This document shows, piece after piece, positions 35,140-44,040 of a DNA stretch of 64,000 nt. Origin of the DNA: Pseudomonadota bacterium (GTDB lineage: Bacteria > Pseudomonadota > Alphaproteobacteria > Acetobacterales > Acetobacteraceae). Within the stretch, counting starts at the first letter, position 1. Every line of letters starts with the position of its first letter. Location of the stretch: assembly GCA_021780935.1 (NCBI GenBank), contig JAJXXT010000078.1, positions 1 to 64,000 of the forward strand, written 5' to 3'. A program made the position numbers and the translations under genes. Under the pieces are notes generated by a model. The model ran no database searches. It worked only from the letters and a program-made list of their open reading frames with translations, and was not told where the DNA came from.

Positions 35140-36201
35140 ATGCGTGCCTGGGCCGTCGTCGAGAACGAAGCGCCGCTTGCCGAGATCGAGCTGCCCACCC
35201 CGGAGCCGAAGGGCACGGAGGTGCTGCTAGAAACCACCTATTGCGGCGTCTGCCACTCCGACCTGCATATCTGGGAGGGGCGTTACGACCTCGGCGGCGG
35301 GAAGGTGATGAACCTTCGGGACCGCGGCCTGTCGCTGCCGCTCGCCATGGGCCACGAGATCGTCGGCCGGGTGGTCAAGCTGGGGCCCGAGGCGCGCGGC
35401 GTGAAACCCGGTGATGTCCGCATCGTCTTCCCCTGGGTCGGTTGCGGCAACTGCGCCTCCTGCCTCGCGGAGGAGGACAATATGTGCCTCTCGCCGAAAT
35501 CGCTCGGCGTCTATCAGAACGGCGGCTACGGCACACATGTGATCGCCCCGCATCCGCGCCATCTCGTGGACCCCGGCACCCTGGACCCGGCGATCGCCGC
35601 CACCTATGCCTGCTCCGGCATCACCGTCTATTCCGCGATCAACAAGGTGATGCCCCTGCCGCCGGACGAGCCCGTGGTGCTGATCGGCGCGGGCGGGCTT
35701 GGCCTGCAGGCCATCGCGGTGCTGCGCGCGCTCGGCCATCGCAACATCGTCTCGGTGGACATCAGCGAGGAAAAGCGCCGCGCGGCGATCGCGGAGGGGG
35801 CCTCGAAAGTGGTGGACGGCTCGGGCGAGGGGGTGACGAAGCGCATCATCGAGGCATGCGGCGGCCAGCCGCGGGCGATCATCGACCTGGTCAACGGCTC
35901 GGCCTCGGCGCGGTTCGCCTATGACGCGCTGCGCAAGGGCGGCAAGCTGGTGATGGTGGGGCTGTTCGGCGGCGAGTTGTCGCTCGCGCTCCCGCTGGTG
36001 CCGATCCGCGCGTTGACGGTGCAGGGAAGCTATGTCGGCAACCCCAGGGAACTGCGCGAACTGGTGGCGCTGGCGCAGGGCGGAAGCCTGCCGGCGATCC
36101 CGGTCGAGACCGTGCCGCAGCGCGAGGCTGGCGCGGCGCTGATGCGGCTGCGGGCCGGCAAGGTTACCGGGCGGCTGGTGCTGAAATCGGAGGTGGCATG
36201 A
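35140..36201 (+). CDS. Zinc-dependent alcohol dehydrogenase (MDR family)
   Basis: A 353-residue cytosolic dehydrogenase. The catalytic zinc site is shown by CGVCHSDLH and GHEIVG, and the structural zinc by four Cys in CGNCASCLAEEDNMC. The dinucleotide loop is GAGGLGLQ. The start has a GGAGGA site six bases upstream. It oxidises or reduces an unknown alcohol/aldehyde with NAD(P). It is followed with a 4-base overlap by an NADP-type reductase and then a molybdoenzyme subunit, suggesting a short oxidative catabolic unit linked to the transporter upstream. Confidence 0.94.
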   Translation: MRAWAVVENEAPLAEIELPTPEPKGTEVLLETTYCGVCHSDLHIWEGRYDLGGGKVMNLRDRGLSLPLAMGHEIVGRVVKLGPEARGVKPGDVRIVFPWVGCGNCASCLAEEDNMCLSPKSLGVYQNGGYGTHVIAPHPRHLVDPGTLDPAIAATYACSGITVYSAINKVMPLPPDEPVVLIGAGGLGLQAIAVLRALGHRNIVSVDISEEKRRAAIAEGASKVVDGSGEGVTKRIIEACGGQPRAIIDLVNGSASARFAYDALRKGGKLVMVGLFGGELSLALPLVPIRALTVQGSYVGNPRELRELVALAQGGSLPAIPVETVPQREAGAALMRLRAGKVTGRLVLKSEVA

Positions 36202-37205
36202 TGCGACGCTCGCTGATCCTGGCGGAGCGGCCGAAGGGCCAGCCCGGCCGCGACACCTTCGCCCTGCGCGACGACCCGATCCCGGAGCCGGGGCCGGGCG
36301 AGGTGGTGACGCGGACCATCTGGCTGTCGATCGATCCCTATATGCGCGGGCGGCTGTCGGGTGCGAAATCCTATGCAGCACCGGTCGAGGTCGGGCAGCC
36401 GATGACCGGTGAGACGGTGGGCGAGGTGACCGCCTCCGCCGATCCCGCGCTCGCGGTCGGCGATATCGTGGTCGGGCCGCGCGGCTGGCAGTCGCACATC
36501 GTCTCGAAGGCAAAACATGTAACCAAGCTGGAGCGCGGTGCTGCGCCGCTCTCGGCCTATCTCGGCGTGCTCGGCATGCCGGGGACGACGGCCTATTCCG
36601 GGATGCAGGATATCGGCCGGCCGAAATCCGGCGAGACGGTGGTGATCTCGGCCGCATCCGGTGCCGTCGGCTCGGTCGCGGGGCAGCTCGCCAAGCGTGC
36701 CGGATGTCGCGTGGTGGGGGTCGCCGGCGGGCCCGACAAATGCCTCTGGGTGCAGGAGACGCTGGGGTTCGATGCCTGCGTGGACCACCGGCTGCCGCAT
36801 CTGGGCCGGCTGCTGGCGGAGGAATGTCCGAACGGGATCGACGTCTATTTCGAGAACGTGGGCGGCGTGGTGCAGGAGGCGGTGTTCCCGCTGCTGGCGA
36901 CGTTCGGGCGGATGGTGATGTGCGGCATGGTGGCGCAGTACAGCGACAGCGAGCTGCGGCCGGGGCCGAATCTCGGGGCATGCGTGGCGAAGCGGCTGCA
37001 CATCGAGGGGCTGATCGTCTCCGACAAGCCGGAGCGTTTCGCCGAGTGGCGGAACCTGGCGAGCCCCTGGGTGCGCGATGGCTCGCTGAAATATCGCGAG
37101 ACGATCATCGAGGGGCTGGAAAACGCGCCGGAGGCACTGCGGCTGGTGCTGACGGGAGGCAATTTCGGCAAAATGCTGGTGCGCGTGGGCCCCGATGCCG
37201 CCTGA
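36198..37205 (+). CDS. NADP-dependent MDR reductase (CurA / leukotriene B4 dehydrogenase-like)
   Basis: A 335-residue zinc-free medium-chain reductase. It has the family stretch LSIDPYMRGRLSGAKSY, the segment GVLGMPGTTAYSGMQDIGRP, and the nucleotide loop SAASGAVGSVAGQLAK. ENVGGVVQEAVFPLL is typical. Relatives reduce the double bond of enones. The ATG overlaps the preceding dehydrogenase stop (ATGA). It lacks the zinc-binding Cys residues of its upstream neighbour. Confidence 0.93.
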   Translation: MMRRSLILAERPKGQPGRDTFALRDDPIPEPGPGEVVTRTIWLSIDPYMRGRLSGAKSYAAPVEVGQPMTGETVGEVTASADPALAVGDIVVGPRGWQSHIVSKAKHVTKLERGAAPLSAYLGVLGMPGTTAYSGMQDIGRPKSGETVVISAASGAVGSVAGQLAKRAGCRVVGVAGGPDKCLWVQETLGFDACVDHRLPHLGRLLAEECPNGIDVYFENVGGVVQEAVFPLLATFGRMVMCGMVAQYSDSELRPGPNLGACVAKRLHIEGLIVSDKPERFAEWRNLASPWVRDGSLKYRETIIEGLENAPEALRLVLTGGNFGKMLVRVGPDAA

Positions 37206-37212
37206 GGCGGCA

Positions 37213-39489
37213 ATGCAGCGCAACGCGATCGGGCAGGGTCTGCGGCGGCGCGAGGATGCGCGGTTCCTCACCGGCACCGGGCAGTTCCTCGCCGACATGG
37301 TGCCGGCGGGTGCGGCCTGGGCGGAGGTGGTGCGCTCGCCGCATGCGCATGCCGATATCCTCGCCGTGGACACAGAGGCCGCGCAGGCGGCGCCGGATGT
37401 GCTGGCGGTGCTGACCGGCGAGGCGCTGGCGGCCGCGGGCCTTGGCGACATTCCCGCCGACAACACGCTGATTCGGCTGCCCGGAACACCGGATGACATT
37501 GCGTTTTCGTATCGTCCTCCCTTTCCCGCGCTGGCCCGCGACCGGGTTCGGTTCGTCGGCGAGCCGGTGGCGATGGTGGTCGCCAGAACGGCGGCGGCGG
37601 CCGCCGCGGCCGCGGAGCTGGTGGTGGTGGAATACCGCGAGCGGCCAGCGGTGGTGGCGACACAGGCCGCGCCCGGCGGGCCGGCGGTGTGGGACGAGGC
37701 TGCGGATAATGTCTGCTTTCGCTGGCAGGCCGGTGACGCGGCGGAGGCTGAAGCGGCGATCGGCACGGCGGCGCATGTGGTACGGTTGCGGGTACGCAAC
37801 AACCGCGTGCATGTGGGCGCGCTCGAAGCCCGTGGTGCGATCGGGTGGTTCGAGGGCGATCGCTATCACCTCGCGACCGGCTCGCAGATGCCGCACGCGC
37901 TGCGTGACGCCCTGGCCCTTGTGTTCGGTGTCCAAAAGACCAAGGTGCGGGTGACGGTCGCCGATGTCGGCGGCAGCTTCGGCATCCGCAACGCGCTGTG
38001 TCCGGAGCAGGTGCTGGTGCTGTTGGCCGCCCGGATGCTGGGGCGGCCCGTGGCGTGGATCGGCAGCCGGGCGGATGGGTTTCTCGGCGATTACCAGGCG
38101 CGCGATAATGTGGCGGACGTGGAACTGGCGCTGGATGCGGCGTTGCGATTCACGGCCTTGCGGGTACGCACGCTGGCGGCGATCGGCGCGCATCTGGCAC
38201 CAAAGGGGGCCCTTTCGCCCACCGCCAACACGCCGGCGCTGGCTGGGGTTTACGCGCTGCCGGCGATCTATGTCGAGGTGACCGGCGTGTTCACCAACAC
38301 CGCGCCGACAGAAGTCTATCGCGGCGCCGGTCGGCCGGAGGCGGTGCATCTGCTGGAGCGGGTGGTTGATCATGCGGCACGTGAGTTGGGCGTGGACGGG
38401 TTGGAGCTGCGCCGGCGCAACCTGCTGACGCCCGACTCGATGCCGTATCGCACGCGGCTGGGGCTGATCTACGACAGCGGCGATTTTCCCGGCACGCTGA
38501 CCGATGCGCTGGAAAAACATACGCCGCCGGCGCCGCCGGAGGGTTGGCTGCGCGGGCGCGGCATCGCGCATTACTGCGAGCGGGTTGCGGGTGCGGCGAC
38601 GGAAAATGCGTGGCTGGAGCTGCGACCTGACGGACGCGTGACGCTGCTCATCGGCTCGATGTCGAACGGGCAGGGCCACGCAACGGCCTATGCGCAGTTG
38701 CTTGCCGACCAGTTGGGTATCGCCGCCGACATGATCGAGGTGGTGCAGGGCGACACCGACCGGATTCCATCCGGTGCCGGCACCGGTGGCTCGTCCTCGC
38801 TGGCGATCGGCGGGCAGGCGACGGCGCTGGCGGCGGCAGAGCTGATCGGCAAACTGCGCGCGCGCGCCGGCGAGGCGCTGGAGGCGGCGGCCGAGGACAT
38901 CGCCTATGCCGATGGCGTGTTCCGGGTGGCGGGGACGGATCTCACGATCTCATGGCATGCGCTGGCGGGGCGGCTGGTGGAGGCGCTGAGCGCCACCGCG
39001 ATGTGGAAGCCCACTGGGCCGAGCTTTCCCAACGGCTGCCATGTGGCGGAGGTGGACGTGGACCCGCAGACCGGCGCCTGGCGGCTCGCGGCCTACACGA
39101 TGGTGCATGATTTTGGCACCGTGATTAATCCGCTGCTGCTGGAAGGCCAGTTGCAGGGCGGCGTGGCCCAGGGGTTCGGCCAGGCGGCGATGGAGCAGGT
39201 GGTGCATGACCCGCAGAGCGGGCAGCTCCTGACCGGCTCCTGGATGGATTACGCCATGCCGCGCGCGGACGATCTGCCGGCGCTGTCGCTGGTCTCACGG
39301 CCCACGGCCTCGCCGCTGCATCCGCTGGGGATCAAGGGGGCGGGCGAGGCCGGCGCCGCCGGGGCGCCGCCGGCGGTGATGAACGCGCTGCTCGACGCGC
39401 TGGCGCCGCTGGGCGTGCGGTCGCTCGACATGCCGGCGACGCCGTTCGCGGTGTGGCGGGCGATCATGGCGGCGCGCGACGCCACCTGA
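37213..39489 (+). CDS. Xanthine dehydrogenase family molybdopterin-binding subunit (lone large subunit)
   Basis: A 758-residue protein of the aldehyde oxidase/CO dehydrogenase large-subunit type. The N-terminus is RREDARFLTGTGQFLADM; the molybdopterin-contacting motifs are GGSFGIRNAL, VYRGAGRPEAVHLLERVVD and GSMSNGQGHATAYAQ. The catalytic Glu is probably in KGAGEAGAAGAPPAVMNAL. The RGAGR motif suggests a form II-like enzyme rather than a true CO dehydrogenase. It hydroxylates an aldehyde or N-heterocycle. The [2Fe-2S] and FAD subunits normally encoded next to it are absent here. ATG 37213 was chosen; ATG 37195 in frame would add six residues and overlap the previous gene. Confidence 0.93.
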   Translation: MQRNAIGQGLRRREDARFLTGTGQFLADMVPAGAAWAEVVRSPHAHADILAVDTEAAQAAPDVLAVLTGEALAAAGLGDIPADNTLIRLPGTPDDIAFSYRPPFPALARDRVRFVGEPVAMVVARTAAAAAAAAELVVVEYRERPAVVATQAAPGGPAVWDEAADNVCFRWQAGDAAEAEAAIGTAAHVVRLRVRNNRVHVGALEARGAIGWFEGDRYHLATGSQMPHALRDALALVFGVQKTKVRVTVADVGGSFGIRNALCPEQVLVLLAARMLGRPVAWIGSRADGFLGDYQARDNVADVELALDAALRFTALRVRTLAAIGAHLAPKGALSPTANTPALAGVYALPAIYVEVTGVFTNTAPTEVYRGAGRPEAVHLLERVVDHAARELGVDGLELRRRNLLTPDSMPYRTRLGLIYDSGDFPGTLTDALEKHTPPAPPEGWLRGRGIAHYCERVAGAATENAWLELRPDGRVTLLIGSMSNGQGHATAYAQLLADQLGIAADMIEVVQGDTDRIPSGAGTGGSSSLAIGGQATALAAAELIGKLRARAGEALEAAAEDIAYADGVFRVAGTDLTISWHALAGRLVEALSATAMWKPTGPSFPNGCHVAEVDVDPQTGAWRLAAYTMVHDFGTVINPLLLEGQLQGGVAQGFGQAAMEQVVHDPQSGQLLTGSWMDYAMPRADDLPALSLVSRPTASPLHPLGIKGAGEAGAAGAPPAVMNALLDALAPLGVRSLDMPATPFAVWRAIMAARDAT

Positions 39490-39566
39490 CATCATGGCGC
39501 GAGCACCTGCCCCGCGGAGTGTCTGCGGACCCCGGGCCGGGTGGTGGACGCGTTGACAGGGTGGCG

Positions 39567-39582
39567 CGGCACGCCACATGCT
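39567..39582 (+). promoter_or_regulatory. Candidate sigma-54 (-24/-12) promoter, overlapping a TTGACA element
   Basis: GGCACG-N4-ATGC at 39568-39581 keeps the invariant GG and GC at the correct spacing and matches most of the -24/-12 consensus; one T is changed to A. It lies about 80 bases upstream of the binding protein start at 39662. A TTGACA at 39553-39558 could instead be the -35 of a sigma-70-type promoter, with a poor -10. NtrC is encoded at 52250. Confidence 0.35.
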
Positions 39583-39661
39583 TGTGCCTCATGGTAAAGC
39601 AACACATCCTGGCATCGCCAGGCGTGGCCTGTGCGAACAGCGATATGAACAAGGGGGCAGT

Positions 39662-41263
39662 ATGACTGCGAATATTTCGCGCCGCTCGGCGGTAAAGCTC
39701 GGGGCGGTGGTGGCGGCCGGGTCGGCGGTGGGCGTGGCGGGCGAGGCACGGGCAGCGCCGAAGCGCGGCGGCAAGCTGATCTATGCGCGCTACGCCGACA
39801 GCCTCAACCTCGACCCGGTGTTCACCGACGCCAACGTCGACATCTGGATTCTTTCCAACCTCTACGACACGCTGCTGCGCCCGACGCATGACGGCAAGGG
39901 ATTGGTTCCCGGTCTGGCCACCAAATGGGCGTTTTCCGACGGTGGCAAGACGCTGACGCTGACGCTGCGCGAGGGCGTGAAGTTCGCGGATGGCACGCCG
40001 CTCAAGCCGACGGACGTGAAATGGTCGCTCGACCGCGCCAGTAACCCAAAGAATGGGCCGTGGACGTTTCTGGTGAGTTCCATCGACAGCGTCGCGGTGG
40101 GCGGTCCGAACACGATCGTGGTGAAGCTGAAGCATCCGGACCCGACCATTCTTTCAGCACTGGCGACGTTCAACACGCAGATCCTGCCGGGGGCGAAGGT
40201 CGATGCGGCCGCTGGCAGCACGCCAGCCGAGAAAGCCAAGAATTTCGGCATGCATCCGATCGGCACCGGGCCGTTCGTGCTAGCCTCCTGGAAGCGCGGT
40301 CAGGTGATGAACCTCAAGCGCAACCCGTATTACTGGGAGAAGGCGCCGGATGGTGGCGCACTCCCCTATGTCGATGAAATCGAGTTCCCGATCATTCCCG
40401 ATGACGCGACGCGCCTGCTCAAGGTGAAGTCCGGCGAGGTGCACGGCACCGAGTTCGTTCCCTATTCGCGGGTGAAGGAGATGCAGGCGGACCCGAAGCT
40501 GCGCATGGAATTGTGGCCGTCCACGCGCGTCTCCTACCTCACCCTGAACTGCCGGCCGACCTTCAAGGACGGGCGGAAAAACCCGATGAGCGACGTGCGG
40601 GTGCGCAAGGCGCTGAACTATGCCGTGAGCAAGAAGGCGGTCATTCAGATCGCGACACTCAATCTCGGCAAGCCAATGACCAGCTTCATGTCCTCGGCGA
40701 CGCCGATGCATTACGGCACGAAAGAGCCGTATCCCTTCAACCCGGCGCTGGCGAAGAAGCTGCTGGCGGAGGCAGGGTTCGCCAATGGGTTCGAACTGAC
40801 TGGCGATACCCTGGCCGGTAATCTCGACTACACCAACATCATGACCGCCGTGCAGCAGATGTGGGGCGCGGTTGGCGTCAAGATGAAGATCGCGCAGATG
40901 GACAACCCCACACTGGTCGCGAAATACCGTGCTGCGGACTTCGAGGTCCGTCCCGCCGCGTGGACCGACGATATCGCCGATCCCTCCGAGATTACTTCTT
41001 ACTTCGCGTATTCGCCGAATATCGACAACCTGCATTCCGGTTGGAAGGACCCGACCGTGAACGCCCTGTTCCTGAAGAGCCAGGCCGAGATGGACCCGGC
41101 GAAGCGGGCGGCGGAGTATCAGAAGCTGCAGGAGATCTATGTCTCGGAGGCGCCGATCGTCTTCATCTACGAGACGCCGTATCCCGTCGTGTGGCAGAAA
41201 TTCGTGACCGGGTTCATCCAGATCCCGCTCGGCAACAACATCTTCCAGTACACGAGCCTGTGA
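39662..41263 (+). CDS. ABC transporter substrate-binding protein, peptide/nickel family (third set)
   Basis: A 533-residue periplasmic receptor. The leader MTANISRRSAVKLGAVVAAG has a twin-arginine motif, so export by Tat is likely, with cleavage near ARAAP. The mature part has YADSLNLDPVFTDANVDIW, LREGVKFADGTPLKPTDVKW and HPIGTGPFVLASWK, as in SBP_bac_5 proteins. It is the receptor for the permeases and ATPases at 41325-45110, which together make a complete importer. The 172-base upstream gap contains a candidate promoter. Confidence 0.94.
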   Translation: MTANISRRSAVKLGAVVAAGSAVGVAGEARAAPKRGGKLIYARYADSLNLDPVFTDANVDIWILSNLYDTLLRPTHDGKGLVPGLATKWAFSDGGKTLTLTLREGVKFADGTPLKPTDVKWSLDRASNPKNGPWTFLVSSIDSVAVGGPNTIVVKLKHPDPTILSALATFNTQILPGAKVDAAAGSTPAEKAKNFGMHPIGTGPFVLASWKRGQVMNLKRNPYYWEKAPDGGALPYVDEIEFPIIPDDATRLLKVKSGEVHGTEFVPYSRVKEMQADPKLRMELWPSTRVSYLTLNCRPTFKDGRKNPMSDVRVRKALNYAVSKKAVIQIATLNLGKPMTSFMSSATPMHYGTKEPYPFNPALAKKLLAEAGFANGFELTGDTLAGNLDYTNIMTAVQQMWGAVGVKMKIAQMDNPTLVAKYRAADFEVRPAAWTDDIADPSEITSYFAYSPNIDNLHSGWKDPTVNALFLKSQAEMDPAKRAAEYQKLQEIYVSEAPIVFIYETPYPVVWQKFVTGFIQIPLGNNIFQYTSL

Positions 41264-41324
41264 GGTCGGACGGCTCCTCCCCCCGCATCGCGGCGGGGGG
41301 AGTTCCGGGCGCGGGCGGGCGGCG

Positions 41325-42263
41325 ATGAGCCGCGGCACCTGGCTGGTCGGGCGGCTGCTCCAGATCATTCCCACGCTGGTGCTGATCGGCGTGGTGGTGT
41401 TTGTGCTGGTGCATCTGCTGCCCGGTGACATCGTCACCTCGATGCTCGGTGATCATGCGACGAAGCAGGCGGTGGCGAACATGCGCCGGGCGCTGGGGCT
41501 CGACCGTACGCTCCCGGAACAATTCGTGCTTTTCATCGGCCAGGCGCTGCGCGGCAATTTCGGGGATTCGCTGGCACACGGGATTCCGGTTGCAACCCTC
41601 ATCGCGCAACGCCTGCCGGTGACGGCGATGCTGACGGCGATGGCGGTGGTCATCGCGGTGGTGCTCGCCATACCGCTCGCCTTCGTCGCGGCGCTGCGTG
41701 CCGAGCGCGCGCCCGACGTCGCCATTCGCGTGGTGTTCCAGGTCGGGCTCTCAAGCCCGATTTTCTATGTGGGTCTGGTGCTGCTCTCGGTGTTCGCAGC
41801 CTGGCTGCGATGGTTTCCCGTGGGTGGCTACGGGAACGGGTTTCTCGACCATCTCTACCACCTGATCCTGCCGGCCTTCACGCTGGCGCTTTCGCTCTCG
41901 GCGATCCTCATGCGCAATCTGCGTGCCGCCATCCTCGGCGTGATCCGGGCGGAATATGTCGATTTCGCCCGCGCCAAGGGCATCGCGGCCCGGCTCGTGC
42001 TGTTCCGTCACGTGCTGCGCAACGCGCTGATCGCGACGGTGACACTGCTCGGGCTTTCCATCGGCTCGCTGCTCGGCGGCGCGGTGGTGACAGAGACGGT
42101 GTTCGCGGTCCCCGGCGTGGGGCGGCTGATGGTGGACAGTATCTTTGCCCGCGACTATCCGGTGATCGAGGCGCTGACGCTGATTCTCGCGGTCGTCGTT
42201 TCGATCACGTTTCTGGCGACGGATATTCTGCAGATGGCACTCGACCCGCGGATCGGCCGATGA
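41325..42263 (+). CDS. dppB: ABC transporter permease, DppB/OppB type (third set)
   Basis: A 312-residue inner-membrane permease. It has LLQIIPTLVLIGVVVFVLVH, LLPGDIVTSMLGDHA and the loop EYVDFARAKGIAARLVLFRH. It starts 61 bases after the binding protein gene; that short gap contains a C-run/G-run pair that may form a stem and attenuate downstream expression. Its stop overlaps the next start (ATGA). Confidence 0.94.
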   Translation: MSRGTWLVGRLLQIIPTLVLIGVVVFVLVHLLPGDIVTSMLGDHATKQAVANMRRALGLDRTLPEQFVLFIGQALRGNFGDSLAHGIPVATLIAQRLPVTAMLTAMAVVIAVVLAIPLAFVAALRAERAPDVAIRVVFQVGLSSPIFYVGLVLLSVFAAWLRWFPVGGYGNGFLDHLYHLILPAFTLALSLSAILMRNLRAAILGVIRAEYVDFARAKGIAARLVLFRHVLRNALIATVTLLGLSIGSLLGGAVVTETVFAVPGVGRLMVDSIFARDYPVIEALTLILAVVVSITFLATDILQMALDPRIGR

Positions 42264-43066
42264 GGCGCATTCCGGTTTCGCTTTGGGTCGGTGGCACGCT
42301 GCTGCTGGTGTTCGTCGCCTGTGCGCTCGTTCCGGGCTGGTTCGCGCCGTATAACCCCGATGCGTTCAACTACACGGCCCTCCTCGCTCCGCCCTCGGGC
42401 GCGCACCCGTTCGGCACCGACCAGTTCGGGCGCGACATCCTCTCGCGCACCATCTGGGCGGCGGCGGTGGATCTGCAGATCGCCATCTTCGCCGTCATCT
42501 TTCCGCTGCTGATCGGCTCTGTCATCGGGTTGTTCGTGGGATGGTACGAGGGCTGGCTCGACATCGTCTTCGGCAGGCTCGTGGATCTGGTCGTAACGTT
42601 TCCGTTCCTGGTGATCGTGATCGCCATCGTCGCCATCCTGGGGCCGGGGCTGGTCAACATGTATATCGCCATCGCAACGGTCGGCTGGGTGTTCTACGCC
42701 CGCCTGATGCGCGGCGAGGTGCTGGTGCAGAAGCAGGCGGATTACGTCGCGGCGGCCCGTGCGCTGGGCTTTTCCACGCCGCGCATCCTGTTCCGCCACA
42801 TCCTGCCCAACGCCATCCGACCGGTGCTGGTCTATTCCGTGACCGATATGGCACTCGAGATCCTGCTCGGCTCTTCGCTCGGCTATCTCGGGCTGGGCGC
42901 CCAGCCGCCAACGGCGGAGTGGGGCGTGTTGATCGCGGATGGCAAGAACTTCTTCACCCAGGCGCCGTGGACCAGCCTGTTTCCAGGTATCGCCATCGTG
43001 CTCGCCGGGCTCGGGTTTTCGCTCACCGGCGACGGGCTGGCCTCGCTGTTCGAATTGCGGCGATGA
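42260..43066 (+). CDS. dppC: ABC transporter permease, DppC/OppC type (third set)
   Basis: A 268-residue inner-membrane permease translationally coupled on both sides. AHPFGTDQFGRDILSRTIWA, the loop DYVAAARALGFSTPRILFRH and SYLGLGAQPPTAEWGVLI identify the family. It pairs with the DppB-type protein just upstream. Confidence 0.94.
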   Translation: MRRIPVSLWVGGTLLLVFVACALVPGWFAPYNPDAFNYTALLAPPSGAHPFGTDQFGRDILSRTIWAAAVDLQIAIFAVIFPLLIGSVIGLFVGWYEGWLDIVFGRLVDLVVTFPFLVIVIAIVAILGPGLVNMYIAIATVGWVFYARLMRGEVLVQKQADYVAAARALGFSTPRILFRHILPNAIRPVLVYSVTDMALEILLGSSLGYLGLGAQPPTAEWGVLIADGKNFFTQAPWTSLFPGIAIVLAGLGFSLTGDGLASLFELRR

Positions 43067-44040
43067 ACACGTTGCTGCGCGTCGAGCAACTGGGCGTCGT
43101 GTTTCACGCCGCGCGGGGCAGGGTGTATGCGGTCGATGGCGTCGATCTCGCGATCGCACCGGGTGAAGTTCTGGGCCTGGTCGGCGAGAGCGGCTCCGGC
43201 AAGTCGGTGACGCTGCGGGCCATCGCGCGGCTGCTGCACGAGGAGGCACATATCACCGGGCGCGTGCTGTGGCAGGGACGGGACCTGCTGGCGCTGCCGG
43301 AGCGCGCACTGGAGCAGGTGCGCGGGGCAGGGATCGGCACCATCTTCCAGGAGCCGATGGCAGCCCTCAACCCGGTACTGTCGATCGGTTTGCAGATCGA
43401 TGAGTCGCTGCGCGCGCACACGCAGCTCGATGCGGCCGGCCGCCGGGCGCGGGCACGCGAGCTGCTGGACCTGGTGGGCATCGCGGACGCGGCTTCGCGG
43501 CTGCGGCAATATCCGCATGAGTTCTCGGGCGGCATGCGCCAGCGCGCGATGATCGCGATCGCGCTCGCCTCGAACCCCAAGCTGCTGCTGGCCGACGAGC
43601 CGACGACGGCGCTCGACGTCACCATCCAGGACCAGATCCTGCGGCTGTTGTTACGCCTCGTTTCCGAACTCTCGATGGCGATGCTGCTGGTTACCCATGA
43701 TCTCGGCGTGGTGGCGTCCACCTGCGACCGCGTCGCCGTGATGTATGCCGGGCGGCTCTGCGAGAGCGGTCCCACCGCCGAGGTGCTGCGCGCGCCGCGG
43801 CACGCCTATACCGATGCGCTGTTGCGGGCGCTGCCAGGCGAGGGCGTGGCACGGGCACGCCTCCAGCCGATCCCAGGCATGCCACCACGCATCGACCACC
43901 CGTCCCCCGGCTGCCCCTTCGCGCCGCGCTGCACCCACGCGCAGGCGCGCTGCGAGCAGGAGCGGCCGGCGATGCTGGACGTGGCGCCCGGGCGGACCTC
44001 GGCCTGCTTCGCGCAGGACCGGCTTGGGGTGGCGGCATGA
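43063..44040 (+). CDS. dppD: Oligopeptide/dipeptide ABC transporter ATPase, DppD type
   Basis: A 325-residue cytosolic ATPase. Walker A GESGSGKSV, signature FSGGMRQRAMIAIALA, Walker B LLADEPTTALDVTIQ and switch HDLGVVA are all present. The C-terminal Cys-rich tail typical of the family (CPFAPRC, then ARCEQERP) probably binds an Fe-S cluster, as in other DppD proteins. Coupled by ATGA to dppC and dppF. It is one of only two peptide-type ATPases in the window, against three sets of permeases. Confidence 0.95.
   Translation: MNTLLRVEQLGVVFHAARGRVYAVDGVDLAIAPGEVLGLVGESGSGKSVTLRAIARLLHEEAHITGRVLWQGRDLLALPERALEQVRGAGIGTIFQEPMAALNPVLSIGLQIDESLRAHTQLDAAGRRARARELLDLVGIADAASRLRQYPHEFSGGMRQRAMIAIALASNPKLLLADEPTTALDVTIQDQILRLLLRLVSELSMAMLLVTHDLGVVASTCDRVAVMYAGRLCESGPTAEVLRAPRHAYTDALLRALPGEGVARARLQPIPGMPPRIDHPSPGCPFAPRCTHAQARCEQERPAMLDVAPGRTSACFAQDRLGVAA

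Noticed and set aside
37213..39489. A true carbon monoxide dehydrogenase (CoxL)
   Set aside because: The motif is RGAGR rather than the active-site Cys motif of form I CoxL, and coxM and coxS are absent.
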